From: Platycnemis pennipes
Lineage: Eukaryota; Arthropoda; Insecta; Odonata; Platycnemididae
Length of the DNA: 64,000 bases
Direction: 5' to 3'
Assembly (NCBI GenBank): GCA_933228895.1
Contig: OW121848.1
Location: forward strand, 136,852,615 to 136,916,614
The notes under the pieces were generated by a model. The model did not search any database. It had not been told where the DNA came from and saw only the letters and a program-made list of their open reading frames with translations. Shown in pieces: positions 10,601-21,734 of this stretch. The position numbers and the translations under genes were made by a program. Positions within the stretch are counted from its first letter, which is position 1, and each line of letters opens with the position of its first letter.

Positions 10601-11300
10601 CTGTCAACTTTACTTTGTTAGGGAGATTGATGATCTAAGCTTTTTAGCATCTTACTAGTTTGAGAATCTCCTTAGAAAACAATCTGAATAAAATCAAATT
10701 CTAAAAATAAATGACTACGCCGGCAGACTGTCTTCGTGAACCCCTTCGTTAACGACCCTGAAAAGAAATTTGAAGTTAGGCACAAAATCTAGTATTTACG
10801 TGATCGTATTTACATCCGTTTGGGATGGAATTTATATACGTTGGGGCTCTAAGAACGAGTCACAGTGTTGCAAAAAAAAGTCAAAGTTGAAGCACAGAAA
10901 TGAAATGTATGTTGTCAAATTATGGGAGCAGGTAAGATTTTAATTTTACGTATTCTAGAAGCCTCTTGGCAGACCACCAAATTCAGAGTGATCAGCATCA
11001 TTAGCATAAAACTGCCATTCGCAGTGTCATAGTCAACTATAAATAATAAATCTACTGTTTACCCCCAGAGACGCCGCATCGCTAGGGCATGCGACAGGGG
11101 ATGTAGGACACTGGCTGTAAAGTTGAATTTAGCAGAGAGAAAACTTAGTAAATTAGCAACATATCATGATATTTTATGTATTTGAATTAATTATACATTG
11201 GTTTCGGTGAACTCAAGTATTACACAAGGGAAAACGTGTTCTTTTATCACTTGGTCCAACGGTTTAATATCTTTTAATTTTTCGCTTCAGTCTGTTCCCA
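10600..11300. other. AT-rich spacer, nothing recognised
   Basis: No gene, RNA or known repeat family is apparent. Confidence 0.45.
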
Positions 11301-11306
11301 CTGAAT

Positions 11307-11550
11307 CATCCATTTACTGTATTACCCACAGATATTGCTCATCCACAAATACTGTATCATCCACAAATAATATATCATCCACGAATAGCGCAGCATGCCC
11401 AAACACTCTATCGTCCAAAAAAAATGTTAATCCAAAAATAGTGTGTCATCCATAATTCCTGCATCATCCACAAACACAATATCATATACGAATAATGTAT
11501 CATTCACAAATCTTATACTACCCACTCATACTAAATCATCCAAAAATGGG
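11307..11550. repeat. Minisatellite, 18-bp unit, about 13 degenerate copies
   Basis: Units of consensus CATCCACAAATANTNTAT follow one another; the three at about 11340-11393 are closest to each other and the outer copies are more diverged. Because 18 is a multiple of three, one plus-strand frame (11198-11455) stays open through part of it, reading SSTNTV SSTNNI SSTNSA. This is a consequence of the repeat, not evidence for a gene. Confidence 0.85.
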
Positions 11551-11599
11551 ACACAGGTAGTCATTTGCATAATACTCCAAGATGGTATGAGGTATATTC

Positions 11600-12120
11600 A
11601 AGAGGGGTAATACTCCCTAAGGGTATGCGGTAGGGGGTGAGCCTCTCTGTTCCGCTAACGCAGTTGGGACGTCGCTTCGGCGGAGGAACAGTGGGCACGG
11701 GAGCGATTTTTGGACAAGTGTTGACCCCCCCGGAAGTAATTCCTCGTCACCGATCGCCACGCCCGTGGACGACGAGGCTACGAGTCCCATTTCATTGCGT
11801 GTGCCCGCGCGGCTGAAGGGAAATGAGGGCGGGTTATTCTCGAGGAACACGGAAGCAACGACTCAACCCTTCCGCTCTGAATTTTCCCACCGACCAAGAA
11901 GGTGCGCGCACCTGCACCCACCTCGAGCGCCGACCCCACACCCACTTCCTCTCTCCTCCCCTCCCCTTCCCCTCCGCGGGGACATGCTCGCATTTGCGCA
12001 TCTCGTCGCTGCATTGTCCGCTTCCATTTATACGGCGCCGCCGCGCGTGTCAGCGTTGACCAAAAACTTTTTCTCCTCCATTTCAGGAGGCGACATCAGG
12101 TCGAAGGCTTCCAGGTCCAC
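11600..12120. other. GC/CpG-rich island, possible regulatory region or unrecognised exon
   Basis: Composition changes sharply to G+C- and CpG-rich with pyrimidine-rich tracts (about 11920-11980) and a TTTATACGGCGCCGCCGCGC stretch at about 12027-12046. Several overlapping frames on both strands are open (11765-12130 plus, 11617-11850 and 11778-12014 minus), as expected by composition. None has a recognisable domain. It could be a promoter-type CpG island. Confidence 0.4.
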
Positions 12121-13140
12121 ACAAAGTTGAATATGTTGATTCGGCAATCATGAATGCATCAAACCAATCTCTTTTCATAGGAAGGGTTTTATAAAGGTAA
12201 GTATCCCTTCCCACCAGCAGAACTGTAATGAATAGAAATAAGGATATGTACTTCATGGTTTTCTTAAATACCCAGACGAAAGTATTATCGTTCTAGAGTC
12301 AGAACCCGAAAAAAAAAGAACTTCTTTGCACGAAATTTAACTAAATAATATGATTTCGTAATTAAAATTACACTTGGATCATATCCACATACAATTTCTT
12401 TAGAATTATGTCAGATTAATTAGTTGAATGTAACTCAAAATCTAATATCTATGGCTCACCATATCACCTTTTTCAGACTCGATTACTATCTCCACATGAT
12501 TTTCATTTGTAAAACTTTTGATCTCGGACTTTTCTCCAGTCTTTCACCTATAACCACTCGTTTCCTTTCGATTGAAATAAGTAGTGAATATCCCATACAA
12601 CATGATACTGTACAACCTAAATATTTTTAAAGTGCACTCAAAGAAAATTTATTTAAATCACCCTTTATCAGACACATTACCCATTTCAAATGCATATATT
12701 TTATATCCATGGCCTTAAGTGCAAATATTTGCGCCTTAGTAACTTCCGGTGTCCACAGATATGAACGTTCCGCTACGAACAACTTACTTTTTGATACCAC
12801 CGGGGGTCTTATCGTAGACAAATCGTAGACACTTGTTCACATAAAACACTTAATCGTAAAGTTAAAAGAAATTAAAATGACTTACGACTGTCAACCTGTT
12901 GACCTGCTGTCAAAGCGATAACCATATAAGCAGCTTAAAGCAATGATAAGCTGGAAAGCAGGTGATCATAACTTTAAACAGCAGCTTTAATTCTTATGTA
13001 AAAATGAGGAGATATGTTTAAACCGTCAGAATTGATTCGAAGCTAGCTAGTGCAAAATGAAGCTCCGTAGACCCAGAGAAATATTTTCGCTAGATTAGTC
13101 AATATATAATGTTTAATATAAGACACTGTCTCCGGCGTTA
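12120..13140. other. AT-rich spacer; possible old LINE trace 12627-12821
   Basis: Mostly featureless. The minus-strand frame 12627-12821 contains KAQIFALKAMDIKYMHL, faintly like the KAQ..LEAMDMKYLRR segment of some LINE C-termini, but too short and diverged to call. Confidence 0.35.
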
Positions 13141-13260
13141 CTCGGTGGAACTGCTTCATATTTAATCAGAAAAAACACTTGGTTATAATTCCACACTTTA
13201 TTTCAGGAAGACTACCCGGGCTTCAGCATGTCATGCCATCTTCAGCATGTCATGCCTGTT
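13140..13260 (-). mobile_element. Second copy of the hammerhead-like repeat
   Basis: Minus strand: CTGAAGA (13239-13245), one base, helix GCAT/ATGC (13233-13236 with 13226-13229) around a 3-base loop, then GAAG in place of GAAA, CCCGGGTAGTC, and a TGAAATAAAGTGTGG stretch. The palindromic CCCGGG next to the core recalls the very short, self-complementary stem III of dimer-forming hammerheads. The G at the fourth base of GAAA suggests this copy is decayed. Confidence 0.45.
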
Positions 13261-13291
13261 TTTTTAAATTTAAATTAAATTTAATTTTAAT

Positions 13292-13338
13292 TTTATATTT
13301 AATCAGAAAAAACAAGTGTTTTTTCTGATTAAATATAA
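13292..13338. repeat. 22-bp near-perfect hairpin with 2-base loop
   Basis: Bases 13293-13314 pair with 13317-13338 around AG. The arm sequence (ATTTAATCAGAAAAAAC) also occurs once more as a direct copy at 13158-13176, at the end of the hammerhead-like repeat. The hairpin looks like an inverted duplication of that element's tail. Confidence 0.85.
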
Positions 13339-13339
13339 T

Positions 13340-14145
13340 GTTTAAGTTTTTGTCAAGAACTTCCACTGATGGCGAATAATTTTTGGTCTTATCGATTTCG
13401 CTGAGGCGGCTACACTTAGGTTCTTACCACAAACGAAGTTAAACCCATAGACCAGGATGTTGTGATCAGATAGCGATACTAAGAAAAAGGATTGACTCAG
13501 AAATGGATTAGCCGTCGCAGAAGATCCCGAAAATAAAACTTGACATTCTCAGGCGTTCCTTTGGTGAACTGAATTTCAATAGGTTAGAGGCAAAACCTCG
13601 TCCATATATAAATTTAAGTGCGTACTAAGTTCTTTCATTTATTTGCTGAATTTGGAAATAAATATTTGAAGATAACATAACTTTTTGCGTACATCACATA
13701 AATAGAATTTTGCTGCAGAAGTATCGAATGGTAAAATTACATCGCAGAGTTATGACAAGCTTGGACCTAAAATAATTAAAAAATCCATGGTAAGCCAGGG
13801 TTTCAGGCCGTGACATGCAGTATGCCTTATAGGGATGTTAACCAAATGGCTACCAATATATTTTCGCGTATTTTATATATTTGTGCCGACTATTTTATTC
13901 CTGAATTTCTCTAGGGAAAAATGATGGACAAAAGGACACCGTTAGACGATTTTCTTTTTGCTCAATCTATCATTAGACCAAGAGGTAGAAGAAATCGTTT
14001 TCCAGACGCACAATACATGACTACAAAATGCAAATATGGCTGAATTCTTTAACATGAAATACAAATTATAGGTACTTCATAATAATTTCCCAGAGCGTTT
14101 TTACCTTTCTTCTTTTCCAGCAAAATGTTATTTTAACAGCTGGTT
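13340..14145. other. AT-rich spacer, nothing recognised
   Basis: No coding or RNA feature is apparent. Confidence 0.45.
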
Positions 14146-14215
14146 AAACACCCTGCCACACACCCTGCCACACACAATTTCGGTGGTTTCCGGGGTTGCA
14201 TGTAAATGCTAACGT
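14145..14215 (+). mobile_element. LINE family C 3'-end remnant, weak
   Basis: CCCTGCCACACACCCTGCCA shows a small duplication of the stem's 5' arm, followed by TTCGGTGGTTTCCGGGGTTG, a diverged 3' arm. Only the terminal stem-loop is visible. Confidence 0.4.
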
Positions 14216-14930
14216 ATTTTATTAGCATCGGCATTGCCAGAAATTCAATTTTTAACGGCAAAATCACAAAAAGATTTATTTGCTTAGAAATCAGCTCACA
14301 CCGTTCCAGAGAAATATGTTCTACACGAACATCTGTGTCACAAGGGTCGAAAACTCTCTACGGAGAAAGCAGTGGGAGGAAGACCTGTGCTTTGTTCCCC
14401 GAGGAAAAAGAAACCTCACGCTCGCACTTAATATTCGCGACACGCATAGATAAGCAACTCTCGGCCGGAAGCTTGGATATGGTACGGCGACCGATCTTCA
14501 CTTATCTGTGGTGTCGCGACCCCGCGCTCTCAGCGAGCACTTGATTGGAAAGGTTAGAGAGAGGCCGGGCAATGAACCAATCCGCGTCGCTGCTCCCACG
14601 ACGTCCGTCACGCGTTGCGCGAACCCACTTCCCGCCTTTCAAAACAACGAAAACGAATTAGTCGACGTGCACTCTGGGTCTTTGTTTCCTACGCTCCAGA
14701 GGTCATGAGCATGGTTGGGGTCAAGGGAGAGGGAATAGTCACGTTGACGAAACCACGTGAGACAAATGCGGGCGTGTGCGGTGATCCGAGAGACGGGAGA
14801 TCCCTGAAATGCTTCTGATTCTGTGGAACAGTTTCCCTATCCAAAGACTAAAAGGATTTCGTTCATGCCACTTCACAAAGTAGAGTTATAGGATTAGAAA
14901 AAGCGAGACAGTAAGTTTAAAATTTAGCAT
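14215..14930. other. Spacer with moderate GC, no gene assigned
   Basis: The block 14290-14810 is richer in G+C and open in several overlapping plus-strand frames (14206-14544, 14508-14708, 14615-14818), none with a recognisable domain. A coding exon cannot be excluded but nothing supports one. Confidence 0.35.
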
Positions 14931-15232
14931 GTCATAAGAGTGATGCATAACAAATGTAGTATCCGAGTAACTTATTGAGAAGCTCTGGAAATATTGAGAG
15001 AAAAATAAATTCCAAGGGTATTTTGAGAAGAAGAAAATATAACCTCCTAAGGCATGTCTTAAGACATGCTGCTCTCATCAATGTCATAAGAGTGATGCAT
15101 AACAAATGTAGTATCCGAGTAACTTATTGAGAAGCTCTGGAAATATTGAGAGAAAAATAAATTCCAAGGGTATTTGAGAAGAAGAAAATATAACCTCCTA
15201 AGCATGTCTTAAGACATGCTGCTCTCATCAAT
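14931..15232. repeat. Tandem duplication, 152 + 150 bp, nearly identical
   Basis: Unit 1 is 14931-15082 and unit 2 is 15083-15232. They differ only by two single-base deletions in unit 2 (TATTTTGAG versus TATTTGAG; AAGGCATG versus AAGCATG), so the duplication is recent. Each contains the perfect palindrome GCATGTCTTAAGACATGC (15052-15069 and 15202-15219). The 3' part of each unit resembles family B LINE sequence. Confidence 0.95.
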
Positions 15233-15415
15233 GCAAGCAAGGGAAAAGAGAATGAGGATAGTTGCAGAGGAAGGCTTAAAATGAGATACATATAAGATAC
15301 AAAAATAAAAGACACTAACATGAAGAGGTTAGAGCCAACAGAAAAAGGCAACGTATCACGAGTTTATCTGAGTAAAACCACTCCTTAAACCGGTCGCCAC
15401 TGATGACGATGGCTT
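15165..15415 (+). mobile_element. LINE family B 3' end
   Basis: After the tandem duplication the plus strand continues with a family B C-terminus and 3' UTR: GGCTTAAAATGAGATACATA (equivalent of RPRMRYM), AACATGAAGAGGTTAGAG (equivalent of VNMKR), and an ending CTGATGACGAT near 15400. Stops throughout. The duplicated upstream units are probably also family B, so the tandem duplication occurred within an already old insertion. Confidence 0.6.
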
Positions 15416-15885
15416 TTTCCAGAAAGCTAAGGCGAAATGCCTTGAAAAAATGATACCGTAGTTGGGTGCACCGCCTGCATAAAACCAGATTCACATCCCT
15501 AATGAGTTGAAATATTGCTACGATACAGATATCGCGTAAAGGTCAAGCAGGTTGACTTAATTTTAAAGACACAATCATAGAAATGGCACACAGCAGTTGA
15601 ATAAAGGCGTAGAGTTTTGCTCTATTCACCTACCTTCACCAAATTCAAGCATTTGGGTTACTTAATGAATTTCCCACATGCACGTTGATATATATTGAAA
15701 TCGTAAATGAGTTAGCATGCATTTGAAGCAGAGATGTAGGGAAAATTTGGAATTGCGAACGGAAATGGAAATGGGAGGGAGATGTTTCTGGTGGATAAAT
15801 TTAAAAAGTCACAAAAATGAAGAAAATCAGAGGGAAATAACGTGTTTGATTTTAAAACAAGTTAATTTTTAAATGGTATTACTGG
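15415..15885. other. AT-rich spacer, nothing recognised
   Basis: No gene or repeat recognised. Confidence 0.45.
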
Positions 15886-16100
15886 ACAATGAGGTAACTC
15901 AGAGGGTAGAGCATAAAGCTTCTGACCAGATTCTGGGTTAAGACGCAGAAAAGACCTCCTGGACAAGTGCAGCTACAGCAAAACTAATTGATCTCTTTGG
16001 GTGACAGCAGGCGGCACAGGGATGGAAAATGATTCCCCAACTCAGGTGTGTGAATTCCAGATGCCACTGGCCTAAATAATTACAATAAGAGTGTTCCCCC
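15885..16100 (+). mobile_element. tRNA-derived SINE with longer body
   Basis: A box-A-like motif GAGGTAACTCAGAGGGTAGA sits at 15891-15910, and a weaker box-B-like GGGTTAAGACGC follows at about 15946. The body through about 16090 (GGGTGACAGCAGGCGGCACA) resembles the tails of tRNA-derived SINEs. The anticodon region is not tRNA-like enough for a functional gene. Confidence 0.5.
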
Positions 16101-18440
16101 CACTCCGACCAGACCAAGTTTTAGATTGAAATTCTTTTTACTGGCCTAGGGTGGCTAAAAGTACTCTTTACCACTACACCATTTTGTGACTCAGCCAAAT
16201 AATTGAAAAATTCCACCAAAGTTATGGTATCTCTGAAAACATTCTAGTAGCATAACATTGAATATTTAATGAAAGAGTTAAAAAAACTACTTATCTATAT
16301 CGAAACCATTCTGCTGATGATTTATATCACAATCCATTGCTTATACTTATGTCTTTGCCTCACACAGACCTATCTCAGAACTACTAGACCAAAGAGAAGT
16401 AAGATCACTAACCCTCGAATCACCCCAGAGACTACTCAGAATAGAAAAATCCTGGGAAAAATAATAGAAAGCAAACTCATTAAAGCAAATTTATCACTTT
16501 GAATATATGAACATATATTTATATGATTTTACTCTACCGCCATCTGGTTGACTGACAAAGTCTGTTAAAGAGAGATAATTTGAGAAACTTGGCATTAACG
16601 CAAGAAGTACCATAACCACAATTACCTTTTTCAAGAATTCGGGGCCGCCCATATGCTGTAATCAACTTTACCACACTGAGTGTGCTCTTGAGAAGATACT
16701 TTGGAGGGGCAGGGAAGGTGAAAGGATTTTAGCTACACTTCGCCATGAAAACTGATCGAAAGCAGGAATCCTCCGAAAAAGGAAGGGGGGTTTACGCACT
16801 TTATTCTCCCGACTCATAGGGCAAAGAAAATGACCGCCGGACGAAATGGGAGCGTTCTTAAACGTTTCCGGCATTTTCGCGAAACGAAAGGGGAGGGGAG
16901 ACTGCTGGTAGAGTAGCGAAGGAGAGAGGCAATCTCTTATAGTTCTTTTTTTATATACGACGATTGAAGTACGCGCTTGAGGGAAGTGAGTATAAAAGGT
17001 TTACGGCTCCCCGCCGGTTTTTATCACCGACTGGCTGGATGCATGGGATTATGTGCCGTAAAGCTGGTAGGAATCGCGATGGAGAATGCCGCGAAACAAG
17101 ACTATTCTATTTAGATACGTGGAAACTATCAAGAAAGAGCACTTCGGAGCGGGGGGGTTAATGTAAGCAAGGGAGGAGAGGGGTGTCTCCGACAGCCACA
17201 CCGCATAGTACTGGGAGACATTGACCATCTAAAAATTCTTCACTGGCCTGGACCATGCTTCATAAGGAGGAGGTATTGTCGTGGCCAGTTAACAGAAAAT
17301 GGTAATGTTCAAATTAATAGGAGAGCCGCCATAAAAGCATTCCATATTCAGTACAAACTTTAAATCTTTTATCGCCAATCTTTCCCCACGGAGACAAGGG
17401 GAGAAAATAATCCATATTTAGATTATGGATGTGTTAAAATGACTGCACTATGGATGAAAAAGATGCGTTTCTTTGATTTTACAGTGTGATTTCAACATTA
17501 ATAGCGTTATTCATATTCAATGGGATAATTTTAAGGAGGATCAGTCATTATTGTAAGTATACATGTAGATATGAATCAAGTAGTCTAGGGAGTATGGATG
17601 GGTTTGAGCTTGAAACTTATTCGTCACGCTATTGGGGAATAGGATGAGATGAATTCCTTTTTAAAAAATAAGATAATATTTCCAGACACGTAAAAAGACA
17701 TGCATTGAACCCTCGTGACCGCAAACAGAATTATGAAGGTAGAATACGAAGTAAATAATAATTATTAAGTTATTTGGGAATCCCATTTCAGCAAAAGTTA
17801 CACCAGATTATTCCTTGATGTTCCAAAGCTTCAAGTCTTCTTTGACCAGCTGGTACTTCGTAAGTGAGGACATGACAATAAATATTAGGGAGTAGACTTC
17901 TTTTTCTGTATCCAATATCTATGCCATAAATACGCATGCCATGAATATTTGAAAGAGGAAGAAAAGGGTGAAGTGGAAATATATTATGATTTTCGAGAAA
18001 AAATTAAAACAATCGTCTTATGTGTGCATTAAAAAATATAACTTTCGGAGAATATACCGGAGGTTATGGGGGTAGAATAATACTAACAGAGGGAACGATA
18101 TTAAATTTTCCTAAAATCTCTTACCTTGGCAAGTCACTTTCACTCGGTTTAAATAGAACTCCAATTAATATCAGTTCGTAGTTAATGATGTGTTCGGTAA
18201 CAATTTAATCACCAACAGAAACTCTCATGGTAAATTAGTTAGGAATATCATGTCCATTCACCATTTTATAATTACCGTAATATTAATCCCATACCTGAAG
18301 ACAAACTTTAAAGTCATAAGGACAGAAACGCGCCCACTGTTAATTAGTATTCAGTATTAAAATTCGCAATCAAATACAAGCACAATGGATATGGCTAGTT
18401 CATACGTTAAAATAGGCGGTATGTATCGGTATTTTGACCG
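16100..18440. other. Spacer; GC-richer patch 16740-17230
   Basis: Mostly AT-rich with no recognised element. The patch 16740-17230 has short open frames on both strands (16668-16874 minus, 16964-17161 plus) and a G-run at about 17151-17157. It contains TATAAAAGG at about 16991-16999 followed by GC-richer sequence. This could be a core-promoter-like TATA box, but no transcript downstream is recognisable. Confidence 0.35.
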
Positions 18441-18445
18441 GATCA

Positions 18446-18555
18446 GCTCATTTCTTTGACAGGATCAGCTATAATCGCAGATCCTGTCAAAGAAATGAGC
18501 GTAAAGCCAGGTTGCTTTCCATTGCGCGATATTCTCACACGTAGTGAGAATATCG
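18446..18555. repeat. Two adjacent perfect hairpins (21 bp and 12 bp)
   Basis: Hairpin 1: arms 18446-18466 and 18480-18500, 21 bp exact, 13-base loop. Hairpin 2: arms 18527-18538 and 18544-18555, 12 bp exact, 5-base loop. They are 26 bases apart. Neither matches a transposon family I recognise. Confidence 0.92.
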
Positions 18556-18589
18556 TGTAAAGAATATCTGATAGAGAATTGCGAATAAT

Positions 18590-19340
18590 TCGGATAGAGA
18601 GACCCTCAGAAAAGGGAAGGGAACGAGAGTAGCGATTTCTCCGACTCGCGGAGGGAATGCACAAGCACGATGCGCTGACTTTTTATTGGCCGAAAGCATA
18701 AAAACCCGGTCGTCACGGTTTGAAGAAATTCGTATTGAAAACATGGTAGTGGGCTATCGGGCGATATACCGCGGTGAAAATCTCATACGAGCACCAGGGC
18801 TCCCGGTTTACGAGATCGAAATCTTCCCTCGCTCATTGAAATCTCCGGGATACGCTCATCGTGGAGCGGTGGGAGAGTCGACGAGAGAGAAGCACGTGAT
18901 TCTACGCGATATCTTCAGCAAGGGGGAGTAGTACGCCCACCCAGTACTCCTGGCACCACGTCTACGACTGAGGCGAGAAATCCGAACCGAGGGCTTGCTT
19001 CTCTTGCCTCTTTCCCCCGATGTCTATGTTTCCACGGGGCTGCTGGGTGGCATTCATTCCCTCGCGGTGGACGCGTGAGATAACACCGAGTCACGCACGT
19101 CGAGGTGTCTACCCGTCTGTCCGTCCGTCCGAGCACCACGAGTGAGGGGAGATGAAGATACGGGGATGACGGCCTCGAGTGAAACTCCCCGAGAGGAGGT
19201 GGGTGAGAGGGAAGGGAGGGAAGGATTCTAATGGATTCGGTGGGATCGGACGGGAACAACGCGAGCCGCGGAAACGTTCTCCACCAAAGTTTTTCACACA
19301 GGAATGCTCGAGGTTGTTGCATCCGCCAAATTGTAGGATA
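18590..19340. other. GC/CpG-rich island, no gene assigned
   Basis: G+C- and CpG-rich sequence begins soon after the twin hairpins and runs to about 19340. The longest frames are 18915-19322 (minus, 135 aa, rich in R, P and S) and 19109-19387 (minus). They show no domain, signal peptide or repeat that would mark a real protein. A CpG-island promoter or an exon of an unrecognised gene is possible. Confidence 0.4.
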
Positions 19341-19539
19341 GCATGTCGCGGATGATTATGAGGGAACCCCGAGACTTCTTTTGGCACCAGTACATATTTA
19401 AATCTTTAGATCTCAACGCCTGTCATAAAAGATTATCCAAAAAAACCTCCCCATAGTTTACCAGATAAACAGCTTCTATCTTGTCCGCTTCTTTTATATG
19501 AAAGACATACAAAAGTAGGATTTGGGTTTATATGTGGCC

Positions 19540-19675
19540 CAACGCGTACATCAGCTAACAACACCTAAAAACAAGCACAACATTTATGCCCGAGGTGGGA
19601 TTCGAACCGTTGCCAGGCCGGCATGATATCAGCCTGACTCAGGAGTCTACATAGAGCATCGCTTATCGCCGCTCA
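19540..19675 (-). mobile_element. tRNA-derived SINE, family 1
   Basis: Minus strand carries GGTTCGAATCCCACCTCGGG (box B) near 19590-19608 and a diverged tRNA-like head beyond it (19610-19665). The adjacent body (ACCTAAAAACAAGCACAAC) matches the copy at 2400-2520. Two copies sharing the body as well as the head support a SINE family. Confidence 0.65.
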
Positions 19676-19842
19676 GATGTAATATAGTTCGAAGATAAAG
19701 ACCATTAATACGAATCCTTATCCCTGCTCGTAAATGCGAAAAATGGCAAATTTATGTTGACCTCTCCATTTCCTAAGACTCATTGCTGTCATAACAAATT
19801 TTATATTCTGCGTGATAGCCTGAGCCTATAGTCATTCCCCGT

Positions 19843-19967
19843 CACCTTTTTTGATTCATTTATTACCTTGGTTGCTCTAAAGTAGTTCAACTTTCATTGA
19901 ATTACACCTTTTTTGATTCATTTATTACCTTGGTTGCTCTAAAGTAGTTCAACTTTCATTGAATTAC
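19843..19967. repeat. Perfect tandem duplication, 62-bp unit
   Basis: 19843-19904 is repeated exactly at 19905-19966. The unit begins CACCTTTTTTGATTCATT. Perfect identity implies a recent event. The sequence to the right (to about 20120) is open on the minus strand for 60 codons (19939-20121) but unrecognised. Confidence 0.95.
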
Positions 19968-20720
19968 GTCCCTTAAAGCACCAAACATCCTTTGACTCCT
20001 TTCTTTTCGCAAAATCCCTAATATTTTTTGCCATTCCAAACTGATTCAGGACACCATTAACTCCTCTTTGTCTTTGAAAATAGCTTCCTTCCATAAATTC
20101 ACCTCCGGTTGCATTCTTCACAATTGTCTACTTCCTTTCCAATGAATACAAATACTTATTCAGTTAACTTTCCCTACACCCTTAATTCCTTCATTCTTCT
20201 TCCCATTGTGATACTTGATAACATTTAATTTTGACGCTTTTTCTTCCAGTCGTTTTACATATACTGCAGATAATGTAATTATATGTATCTCTTACACTAA
20301 ATTAAACACTTTTTTGAAACAACGGCGTAAACTCATTTGTATTTCTCTATTTGTGTTAATTTGCATCAGGTTTGTTTATATTGATATATATCCAATTGAA
20401 TTTACAAAAACATTTCTCACGATTCTCAACCTCATTAAACGGGTGTTAGAAATGGGGAATGGAAGGTTTTGATAGTAAATCTCTGCACAATGCCTTTAGG
20501 TAATTTGCAAGTGGATTCGGAATTCTTTCAAAATCAGACCCTTTCGTCTTACTTCCGATAAATATCAGGCTTGATGCCTAGCATGAACTCATGTTGACAG
20601 GATTGGTTTCTGGCAATTTTCGTTCCCGCTGCTAAAGTAATTTCTACCTACGCACCTTTCACGTCTTCTATGCTACCTCATGATCCCTTGTATACATGGA
20701 TCCATAATATGGTGCTGGTA
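19967..20720. other. AT-rich spacer, nothing recognised
   Basis: Frames at 19939-20121 (minus) and 20215-20472 (plus) have no recognisable domain. Confidence 0.4.
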
Positions 20721-21520
20721 CTCCGGAGAGTCGGGTTTTGAAGAGAATTCTTTCGCGCATCAACATCAGAAATGTTCCGTCAAACCGGAGTGCGGCTTGT
20801 CATAGCGCACAAAAGGCCTGGAAACCCATGTCAATGAGTGGACCGCACGACACACCGTTCGCTCTCTTCTGCTGGCAGGCGACGGCTCGGATTGAGAGCC
20901 GAGCACCCTCACAACTCCATTCCCTCGTCGGCTTCGGCGTCGAAAACCTCCGACCCATTAGCCCACGGAGATGACCTCAGCAGCGAGAGATAACCATCTC
21001 CGCCCGCTTCCTATGCCGACCATCCTCCGTCACTTCGCAGACGGGAGGGGAAATGAGTCCATTCGGCATAATTGAATGGCGTGGAGAAGGGAGAAGGATA
21101 GGAAAGGATATTTTTGCCCACGGGAAGGAAACAAACGGAGAAAGGAATGGCTTTCGTCCGAAACGCAGGCGGCGGGAGACAAGACAATGCATTATTCGCC
21201 GGCGCTCGATTGGAGAACTCGCCGGTGCCAATGCGCGACGTGAGTGAGAGACGCCCGAGGCAGTCGGTGCAAAAGGGGTTGTCGGTGAATGCGGGGGTGG
21301 AGCGATGCACCTGCATCGATGGGAAAGGGGGTTTCGTTTGAAGTGTGACAGGGGTAGGCGAAAGACACTTGGGCCGTGCGACGTGTGACTGAGGCCTGAC
21401 GTCACGCCTGAGGGTGAGAAGCAAGCGTTCTGGCTCTACCTGAAAGGTCGAGATAGAGGGAAGAGGGAGCCGTCGTAGACTGAAGGAACTTAAAAGATTC
21501 ATATCGTGGAGAGAAGGAGA
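20720..21520. other. GC/CpG-rich island, no gene assigned
   Basis: A CpG-rich block about 800 bases long. The largest open frames are 21011-21583 (minus, 190 aa) and 20977-21405 (minus, 142 aa), overlapping in different frames, plus short plus-strand ones. Such multi-frame openness follows from composition. The 190-aa frame is rich in S, P, L and R and lacks a domain I can name. It is the longest frame in the window after the LINE ORF and deserves a transcript check. Confidence 0.4.
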
Positions 21521-21734
21521 AGTGGTGCACACAAAAAAATCAAATGTCTCGAGTCTGGATGAAATCGAAAGAGAAAGATGCATCTTTGAAATGAACGCTG
21601 CTGCTGCATTGTTGCAACGTTTTAAATGGAACTGAGGTATTCACATCGCGTGGAACAATGCATCATATGGTCCAACTCTCTCGCAATACCCTTTCCGTTG
21701 GTTGATTTATTTAGGACAGGTGGGTAATAGGGTA

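Noticed and set aside
11307..11550. CRISPR-like array
   Set aside because: Units are 18 bp with no spacers, diverged, and in a eukaryotic setting; this is a minisatellite.
12627..12821. LINE C-terminal fragment of another family (KAQIFALKAMDIKYM)
   Set aside because: Similarity covers under 20 residues with no flanking support.
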